Positions 58,836-64,000 of a DNA stretch of 64,000 bases are shown here, piece by piece. The stretch is from assembly GCA_009996615.1 (NCBI GenBank), contig JAACZU010000001.1, positions 186,001 through 250,000 of the forward strand, given 5' to 3'. The notes under the pieces are model-generated. The model was not told the origin of the DNA. It was given only the letters and a program-made list of their open reading frames with translations, and did no database searches. The position numbers were made by a program, and so were the translations under genes. Origin of the DNA: Rhodanobacteraceae bacterium. GTDB lineage: Bacteria > Pseudomonadota > Gammaproteobacteria > Xanthomonadales > Rhodanobacteraceae. The first letter of the stretch is position 1. Each line of letters begins with the position of its first letter.

Positions 58836-59555
58836 TCAGTGCACCGGCTCGCCGCCGGCGAGCCGGCGCAAACCGGCGACGTCGACGAGATTGACCTCGC
58901 GCCGCTGCACCGACACCAGCCCCAGTTCGACCAGTCGCGACAGCGTGCGGCTGACGGTTTCGTGCTTGAGCGCGAGGAAGCTGGCCATGTCCAGTCGGCC
59001 CATGCGCAGGATGAAATGGCGCGGGCTGAAGCCGAGTCGCGCATGCCGCTCGGCAAGGTCGAGCAGGAACGCGGCGACGCGTTGCTCGGCCGACAGCGTG
59101 CCGAGCGCCAGCATCCACAGGCGGTCGCGCCGGATCTCGCCGGCCAGCGCCGAGGTCAGGCGCGCCTGCAGCTCCGGCACGCGCCGGCACGCAGCCAGCA
59201 TCGGCGGATACGGCAACTCCCACGCCTCGCTGCTCTCGAGTGCGACCACGTCACAGGCGTACGCTGCCAAGCCAATCGACTCGACCCCGACCAGGTCGCC
59301 GCGCATGTGGAAACCCGTCACCTGCTCGCGTCCGTCGTCGGCCAGCTCGCACGTCTTCAGGCAGCCGACGTTGACCAGGAACAGCGCGCGGAACGGCTGG
59401 CCGGCGCGATACAGCGACTCGCCGCCCTCCAGCTTGTGGCGCAGCACCGGCACGTGTTCGCGCATCTGCGCGATACCGATATCCCCGATGGCCTCGAAGA
59501 ACGACGCCGGTGCGGGCATCGGCACGGTCGGGGCGAAAGCAGTCGCTGCGTTCAT
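58836..59555 (-). CDS. Crp/Fnr family transcriptional regulator without iron-sulfur cysteines
   Basis: A 239-residue regulator closest in shape to FNR: a cNMP-type beta roll with GDLVGVESIGLAAYACD (FNR: HLAGDLVGFDAIG), a dimer helix and an HTH with HETVSRTLSRL. The Glu, Ser and Arg in ETVSR are the FNR residues that read TTGAT half-sites. However, the N-terminal region has no Cys at all, and the position of the fourth FNR ligand (VCEIPF) reads AWELPY, so no [4Fe-4S] cluster can form. It may sense NO or redox through other Cys (GCLKTC, YACD) or heme, as Dnr does. Twelve TTGAT-type boxes surround it. Confidence 0.9.
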   Translation of the reverse strand: MNAATAFAPTVPMPAPASFFEAIGDIGIAQMREHVPVLRHKLEGGESLYRAGQPFRALFLVNVGCLKTCELADDGREQVTGFHMRGDLVGVESIGLAAYACDVVALESSEAWELPYPPMLAACRRVPELQARLTSALAGEIRRDRLWMLALGTLSAEQRVAAFLLDLAERHARLGFSPRHFILRMGRLDMASFLALKHETVSRTLSRLVELGLVSVQRREVNLVDVAGLRRLAGGEPVH

Positions 59556-59674
59556 GACCGGACTCCTCGAGGGGAGCCCCAAGGTAGCCGCAGCGGCGCG
59601 CGCGACGATGACGCCGCGGTAACGGCGCGTAACCTTATGTAACAGCCAGCCCCTGCCCCGCCGCCGGGGCCGCC

Positions 59675-60499
59675 TCAATGCCGCAGCAGAACCGGCAGCG
59701 TGGCCTCGTGCAGCACGTGCCGCGTGGCACCACCGAAGATCCATTCGCTGAAGCGTGTGCGGCCGTACGCCCCCATCACCAGCAGGTCCGCGCCGACCTT
59801 CGCGGCCGCCTCGAGCAGCGCCTCGCCGGCGCGCTCGTCGCGCGCGAAAATCTCGTTCCGCTCCACCTCGATCGCGTGGCGCGCCAGGTGTACGGCGATG
59901 TCGAACGGCGGCTTCCAGCCGATCTCGACGAACGGTTCGCGGCGCTCGCCGCTGAACAGCACGACCCGTTGGGCCCGCTGCAGCAGCGGCAGCGCGGCGT
60001 GGATCGCGCGGATCGCCTCGGGCGAGCCGTTCCACGCCAGCGCGATGCAACCCAGGCGCGGCTGCGTCACCTTCGGCGGCACGACGATGCACGGCGCATC
60101 GACGTGCAGGACCAGTGTGCCGAGGTCGATCGGGCCGCCCCATGGCTCGGCCGGGTCGCGCTGCAGCACGACCAGGTCGTTCCAGTTGGCGATGTGCGCG
60201 AGCGTGTCGGGCAGGTAGCCCTCCGCCACTTGCCACGCCGAGCGCGTCGCGCCGAATGCCGCCGTCCACGACGCGAACGATTTCTCGGCCGCGCGTGCAC
60301 TCTCCTCCAGCTCGCGCGCGTTTTCCAGGATCGCCGCAAGCAGCCCGGGGGATCCGTATGGCGGCATCGTGTAGAGCGGCGAGGGATAGATGTAGGCGCC
60401 GGTCAGCAGCGCATCGAGCGACGCGGCCAAGCGCGCCGCGAACTCGACGCCGCCGCTCCAGGCGCGGAAATTGGCTGCGTGTACCAGGATGTCGCGCAT
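59675..60499 (-). CDS. tandem universal stress protein (UspE-like)
   Basis: A 274-residue protein made of two Usp domains. The second half has LGCIALAWNGSPEAIRAI at its start and ends LLVMGAYGRTRFSEWIFGGATRHVL...LPVLLRH, with a near-complete nucleotide loop (Gly-x2-x-x8-Gly-Gly-Ala). The first half starts MRDILVHAANF and lacks the loop. Tandem Usps of this type are common in hypoxia regulons. Confidence 0.9.
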   Translation of the reverse strand: MRDILVHAANFRAWSGGVEFAARLAASLDALLTGAYIYPSPLYTMPPYGSPGLLAAILENARELEESARAAEKSFASWTAAFGATRSAWQVAEGYLPDTLAHIANWNDLVVLQRDPAEPWGGPIDLGTLVLHVDAPCIVVPPKVTQPRLGCIALAWNGSPEAIRAIHAALPLLQRAQRVVLFSGERREPFVEIGWKPPFDIAVHLARHAIEVERNEIFARDERAGEALLEAAAKVGADLLVMGAYGRTRFSEWIFGGATRHVLHEATLPVLLRH

Positions 60500-60554
60500 C
60501 GCTCGTCTCCTCGGATGGCTGCTGCGCGCCCACCTGCGCGGCGCGGTCGATCCC

Positions 60555-60596
60555 AGCCTAGCGGTTCGGCCCCGGCGCCGATTTGATCCCGATCAC
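60555..60596 (-). promoter_or_regulatory. FNR-type box and -10 of the tandem usp gene
   Basis: TTGATCCCGATCAC at 60583-60596 (one mismatch) and TAGGCT on the minus strand at 60555-60560, 22 bases downstream. The box starts 83 bases before the ATG. Confidence 0.65.
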
Positions 60597-60628
60597 CTGC
60601 GCGCATCGACGACGTGGTCGCACGCCAG

Positions 60629-60669
60629 ATGATCCAGATCAAAGCCGGCGGCGACCGGCGGCGGATAGT
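60629..60669 (+). promoter_or_regulatory. FNR-type box and -10 of the GNAT gene at 60698
   Basis: ATGATCCAGATCAA at 60629-60642 (one mismatch) and GATAGT at 60664-60669, 21 bases apart. The box ends 55 bases before the ATG. Confidence 0.6.
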
Positions 60670-60697
60670 GGCCGCCCAGACAGCGAGGAGACCGGCC

Positions 60698-61438
60698 ATG
60701 AGCAGAACCCCCTCCGCATCCGCGCGCCGCGGCGCAGGCGGCGCAACGACCACGCGTGGAGGTCCGCCCGCCCGCAAGAGCGGCCATGCCGCCGCCAAGG
60801 CGCCGGCCCGCAAGGCCGCGCCGGCGAAGGCGGCCGCGACCCGCACACCGGCGGCGGCGCCAACGGCCGCGCGCAAGCGCGTGGCCGGGCACCACGAACT
60901 GGTGACTGCAGCGCCGTCGGCCGAGGCGCCGAGCTGGAGCGAGACGCTCGCCGACGGCACGCACATCACGATCCGCCCGCTCGGCAAACAGGACGCCGCG
61001 CTCGAACGCGCGTTCATCGCCCACCTGTCGCCGCGTTCGCGCCGGCTGCGCTTCCTCGGCCAACTGAAGGAGCCGAGCGACGCGTTCGTCAGGCAGCTGA
61101 CCGACATCGATTACCGGCGCGACATGGCGTTCGTGGCACTCATGCGGCAGGAAGGCGAGGAGCACGCGATCGGCATCAGCCGCTACAGCACCAGCGCCGA
61201 CGGGCAATCGAGCGAATGCGCCGTCGCGGTCAGCGACGAATGGCAGAAGAAGGGCCTTGGCACGCTGCTGATGCGCCACCTGATCGACATGGCACGCTCG
61301 CGTGGCGTGCGCACGATGGTGTCGATCGACGCGGCCGACAACGCCGAAATGCGCGACCTCGCCGCCTTCCTCGGCTTCCGCCGCCGCACCGACTTCGACA
61401 ACCCGAGCCTGGTGATCCACACGCTGGACCTGGCGTGA
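60698..61438 (+). CDS. GNAT acetyltransferase with histone H1-like N-terminal tail
   Basis: A 246-residue protein. Residues 1-70 are a basic low-complexity tail rich in Ala, Lys, Arg and Pro (for example AAKAPARKAAPAKAAATRTP), like bacterial histone H1 tails. The GNAT domain (about 85-240) contains HITIRPLGKQDAALERAFI and motif A KKGLGTLLMRHLIDMARSRG, and is a paralogue of the gene at 27787. The tail could bind DNA, RNA or membranes. GAGGAG precedes the ATG at 60698; an earlier in-frame ATG at 60614 overlaps the FNR-type box and is rejected. Confidence 0.87.
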   Translation: MSRTPSASARRGAGGATTTRGGPPARKSGHAAAKAPARKAAPAKAAATRTPAAAPTAARKRVAGHHELVTAAPSAEAPSWSETLADGTHITIRPLGKQDAALERAFIAHLSPRSRRLRFLGQLKEPSDAFVRQLTDIDYRRDMAFVALMRQEGEEHAIGISRYSTSADGQSSECAVAVSDEWQKKGLGTLLMRHLIDMARSRGVRTMVSIDAADNAEMRDLAAFLGFRRRTDFDNPSLVIHTLDLA

Positions 61439-61516
61439 GGCAGGCTGGTTCCAAGGCAGGCTAGGCGCGCGCAGCGCGGTCGGCAAGCGGTGCCGGCCGG
61501 CCTGCGGCCGCCCAGC
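61437..61516. other. GC-rich intergenic repeat-like stretch
   Basis: Convergent gap between the GNAT and pirin genes. It contains two direct copies of GGCAGGCT and ends GCCCAGCCTACG, similar to the element at 951-1029. Probably another diverged palindromic element. Confidence 0.4.
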
Positions 61517-62410
61517 CTACGACATCGGATTGGCCGGCGCTGCCGCCTCGCCGGGCAGCGGAATGAACTCGGCGTTGTCGAGGTTGGGCAGCTTCATGCG
61601 GCCGGCGCGCCAGTCGGCCTTGGCCTGCTCGATGCGGTCCTGCGACGAGGCGACGAAGTTCCACTCGATGAAGCGCGGCCCCACCGGTTCGCCGCCCAGC
61701 AGCATGACGGTGGACGGCTCGATCGCCTTGAACGGCACCGGCTGGCCCGGCGCGAACACGACCATGTCGCCGGCCTCGACGACGCGGCCGGCAATCTCGA
61801 CCGCACCGCGCGCAACATAGGCGGCGCGCTCCGGATACTCGGCCGGCAATTGCGCCCGCGCGCCGGCGGCGAGTTCCCAGTGCACGTAGAACAGCGGCGA
61901 ATGCGTGCGCACCGCGGCCGTCGCACCGAACGCGCGGCCGGCCACCAGGCGCGACCACACGCCGGCCTCCTCGCCGCTGGGCAGGTCGGCGCCGGCATGG
62001 TGCGCGAAGGCCGGATCGGTCTCCTCGTGCTCCAGCGGCAGCGCGACCCAGGCCTGGATGCCGTGCATCGGACCGCCCTCGCGGCGCGCCCGCTCGAAGC
62101 GCTCGGAGTGCGTGATGCCGCGCCCGGCGGTCATCCAGTTCACCTCGCCGGGACGGATCGCCTGCTCGGTGCCGAGGCTGTCGCGGTGCATGATCTCGCC
62201 GGCGAACAGGTAGGTCACGGTGGACAGGCCGATGTGCGGATGCGGCCGCACGTCGACGCTGCGCGGGATGCCGGCCGGGAAGTCGATCGGGCCCATGTGG
62301 TCGAAGAACACGAACGGGCCGACCATGCGGCGCGCGGCGACCGGCAGCACGCGGCCGACCTCGAAGCCGCCGAGGTCGCGGCGGCGCTGCGGGATGACGA
62401 GTTCGATCAT
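61517..62410 (-). CDS. pirin family protein
   Basis: A 297-residue double-cupin protein. The pirin metal site is visible as PHPHIGLSTVTY (two His) and, further on, THSERFERA with a third His before MHGIQAWVALP with the Glu/His context. Bacterial pirins such as YhhW oxidise quercetin-like flavonoids; others bind pyruvate dehydrogenase. The start at 62410 follows a GGGAG and gives the normal length; upstream in-frame ATGs are not needed. Confidence 0.9.
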   Translation of the reverse strand: MIELVIPQRRRDLGGFEVGRVLPVAARRMVGPFVFFDHMGPIDFPAGIPRSVDVRPHPHIGLSTVTYLFAGEIMHRDSLGTEQAIRPGEVNWMTAGRGITHSERFERARREGGPMHGIQAWVALPLEHEETDPAFAHHAGADLPSGEEAGVWSRLVAGRAFGATAAVRTHSPLFYVHWELAAGARAQLPAEYPERAAYVARGAVEIAGRVVEAGDMVVFAPGQPVPFKAIEPSTVMLLGGEPVGPRFIEWNFVASSQDRIEQAKADWRAGRMKLPNLDNAEFIPLPGEAAAPANPMS

Positions 62411-62499
62411 GACGGCACTCCCAAGGGTACGCTCGATCATCGACAACACCCCGGCGCGATGCAATCATCGCCGGCCGCGCATGAGGGCGGCGCGATGCT

Positions 62500-62528
62500 T
62501 TGCAATGGCGCGTAAACCCCTCTATACT
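62500..62528 (+). promoter_or_regulatory. sigma70 promoter of the bL36 gene
   Basis: TTGCAA at 62500-62505 and TATACT at 62523-62528 with the ideal 17-base spacing. This is the best sigma70 promoter in the window and predicts a leader of about 34 bases. Confidence 0.75.
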
Positions 62529-62568
62529 CGCGCGTTTTCCGTGCCTGTAAATTGTTGCGAGGCGTCCA

Positions 62569-62694
62569 ATGAAAGTGCTGTCGTCCCTCAAGTCCGCCAA
62601 GACGCGTCATCGCGACTGCAAGGTCGTCCGTCGCCGCGGCAAGGTGTTCGTGATCTGCAAGAGCAATCCGCGTTTCAAGGCGCGCCAGCGCTGA
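62569..62694 (+). CDS. ykgO: 50S ribosomal protein bL36, YkgO (type B) form
   Basis: A 41-residue ribosomal protein. The sequence begins [20 protein letters not shown] and ends [14 protein letters not shown], very close to E. coli YkgO. Only two cysteines are present (Cys17, Cys30) instead of the Cys3-His zinc ribbon of the standard RpmJ, so this is the zinc-independent paralogue. In E. coli this form is made under zinc limitation by Zur, but here a strong sigma70 promoter suggests steady expression. A hairpin terminator follows. Confidence 0.93.
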
Positions 62695-62721
62695 GCGGTA
62701 CACTGCTTTCGCAGTTCGATC

Positions 62722-62752
62722 GAAAGGGCCGCGCTGCGGCCCTTTCTGTTTT
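62722..62752 (+). terminator. rho-independent terminator after bL36
   Basis: Perfect 11-base stem GAAAGGGCCGC / GCGGCCCTTTC with a 3-base loop (GCT), followed by TGTTTT. It lies 28 bases after the bL36 stop. Confidence 0.9.
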
Positions 62753-62857
62753 GCGCGTTTCGCGCCGGTGGTCATGGAACCGCCGGATGGCTTTCTGCTA
62801 CAAAGCAGCGCCGACGTTTTCGTCGACAACTTCCCCCTGAGAACAAGGAGTTGGGCC

Positions 62858-63172
62858 ATGAACGTGAAGTATCTTCTCGCCACGGCGACCGTGCTGGCCG
62901 CTGCAGTCATGACCGCTCCGGCGGCACAGGCCGACACGCTCGCCCCGCCCGCCCAGCCGCGCGCGACCGCCGGCGAGCTGCCGCAGCGCGGCCTCAGCAT
63001 GGCGCAGGTCGAGCGCCGCTACGGCGCGCCGCAGGAGAAGCTGCCGAGCGCCGGCGGCGACGCGCCGCGCCATCCGCCGATCCACCGCTGGCGCTACGCC
63101 GGCTATACCGTCTACTTCGAGCGCAACCGGGTCATCCACAGCGTGCCCGACGGCGCCGTGCCGCAATCGTGA
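62858..63172 (+). CDS. small exported hypothetical protein
   Basis: A 104-residue protein with a signal peptide (MNVKYLLATATVLAAAVMTA, cleaved near AQA). The mature part is short: a Pro-rich linker, then LSMAQVERRYGAPQEKLPS and HRWRYAGYTVYFERNRVIHSV. The pattern M-x2-V-x2-x-Y-G-x-P followed by a two-stranded sheet resembles BamE/SmpA-type small periplasmic domains. I cannot name a function. An AAGGAG precedes the start; agmatine deiminase starts four bases after its stop. Confidence 0.8.
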   Translation: MNVKYLLATATVLAAAVMTAPAAQADTLAPPAQPRATAGELPQRGLSMAQVERRYGAPQEKLPSAGGDAPRHPPIHRWRYAGYTVYFERNRVIHSVPDGAVPQS

Positions 63173-63176
63173 GCCC

Positions 63177-64000
63177 ATGACACACAACGACTTCCGCCTG
63201 CCCGCCGAGTGGGAACCGCAGGCCGGCGTGATCATCGCCTGGCCGCATGCCGGCACCGACTGGGCGCCACGCCTGGCGCGGATCGAAACCGCCTATACGG
63301 CGCTCGCCGCCGCGATCGCGCGCTTCGAACCGCTGCTGGTCTGCGTCGCCGATGCGGCGGTGCGCGCCCGCGCGGCCGAGCTGCTCGGCGCCGCCGGCGT
63401 CGACATGGCGCACGTGCGCTTCATCGAGGCCGCCTACGACGACACCTGGCTGCGTGACTCCGGCCCGATCACGCTCGGCGACGGCCACGCGTTCCGCCTG
63501 GTCGACTTCCGCTTCACCGGCTGGGGCGGCAAGTTCGAAGGCGGCCGCGATGACCGCCTGATCGAGACGCTGGTCGCGCAGGGCGTGTTCGGCGTGGCCG
63601 AACACCAGCGCATCGACTGGGCGCTCGAAGGCGGCGCGATCGAATCCGACGGCAACGGCACGATCCTGACCACCTGGCGCTGCCTGCACCAGCGCCATCC
63701 GCAGATGAGCCGCGCGGAGATGTCCGACCTGCTGGCGCGCTCGCTGGGTGCCAGCCGCGTGCTGTGGCTCGACCGCGGCTACCTCGAAGGCGACGACACC
63801 GACGCGCATATCGACACGCTGGCGCGCTTCGCACCGGACGATGCGATCGTGTTCCAGACCTGCGACGACCCGGCCGATCCGCACTACGACGAGCTGGCGC
63901 GCATGCACGAGGAAATCGCCGCGCTGCGCACGGCCGACGGACGCCCGTACCGGCTGCATCCGCTGCCGTGGGCGCGCGCGATCGTCGACGACGGCCGCCG
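63177..64000 (+). CDS. agmatine deiminase / peptidylarginine deiminase family (3' truncated)
   Basis: N-terminal 274 residues of a porphyromonas-type deiminase family protein, cut by the window edge. The start FRLPAEWEPQAGVIIAWPHAGTDW is the usual opening; the guanidinium site is indicated by DDTWLRDSGPI and LEGGAIESDGNGTILTT, and DRGYLEGDDTDAHIDTLARF supplies the next acid/His pair. The catalytic Cys lies beyond the end. AguA hydrolyses agmatine to N-carbamoylputrescine in putrescine synthesis; aguB often follows and would be outside the window. Confidence 0.92.
   Translation, partial: MTHNDFRLPAEWEPQAGVIIAWPHAGTDWAPRLARIETAYTALAAAIARFEPLLVCVADAAVRARAAELLGAAGVDMAHVRFIEAAYDDTWLRDSGPITLGDGHAFRLVDFRFTGWGGKFEGGRDDRLIETLVAQGVFGVAEHQRIDWALEGGAIESDGNGTILTTWRCLHQRHPQMSRAEMSDLLARSLGASRVLWLDRGYLEGDDTDAHIDTLARFAPDDAIVFQTCDDPADPHYDELARMHEEIAALRTADGRPYRLHPLPWARAIVDDGR

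Overview
The window is GC-rich (roughly 68-70 percent) gammaproteobacterial chromosome. The guaB-guaA-tadA, folD, truC and DUF1244 genes, the inverted repeats between genes and the overall protein style suggest Xanthomonadales (Rhodanobacteraceae or Lysobacteraceae-like). That placement is inference from the sequence; no 16S gene or tRNA was seen.

Layout. 1-11.6 kb is mostly core metabolism: the end of a CoA-transferase, DUF1244, folD, a TRAP transporter operon led by a TatT lipoprotein, truC, guaB, a Phd/VapC toxin-antitoxin pair, guaA and tadA. 11.7-20.3 kb holds a GtrII-like membrane glucosyltransferase and a complete Wadjet (jetABCD) plasmid-defence operon on the minus strand. 20.7-25.1 kb is an RND pump and its adaptor. 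25.7-27.6 kb is an arsenic operon (arsR-arsI-arsC-aquaporin) with a clear palindromic operator.

27.8-61.4 kb is the most interesting part. It is a dense island of low-oxygen or energy-stress genes: phasin and phaB, two GNAT acetyltransferases, three universal stress proteins, Hsp20, a nitroreductase, FtsH with a Cys-rich mini-protein, a P1B-ATPase fused to hemerythrin, an alcohol dehydrogenase, two L,D-transpeptidases, a phosphoribosyltransferase-hydrolase fusion, a host-attachment family protein, two ABC export systems, and an electron-transfer operon (heme-porin fusion, diheme cytochrome c, molybdenum hydroxylase). Twelve FNR-type boxes (TTGAT-N4-ATCAA or close variants) lie before these genes. 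Most have a TA-N3-T -10 element 21-22 bp downstream, the geometry of class II activation. The island also encodes an FNR-like regulator lacking all four FNR iron-sulfur cysteines, a hybrid histidine kinase and an OmpR-type response regulator. Together this looks like one co-regulated dormancy or micro-oxic survival regulon, comparable in content to DosR or Anr regulons.

61.5-64 kb returns to ordinary genes: pirin, the 41-residue ribosomal protein bL36 (YkgO type) with a clear promoter and terminator, a small exported protein, and the start of agmatine deiminase, which runs off the window. No CRISPR array, transposase, rRNA or tRNA was found.
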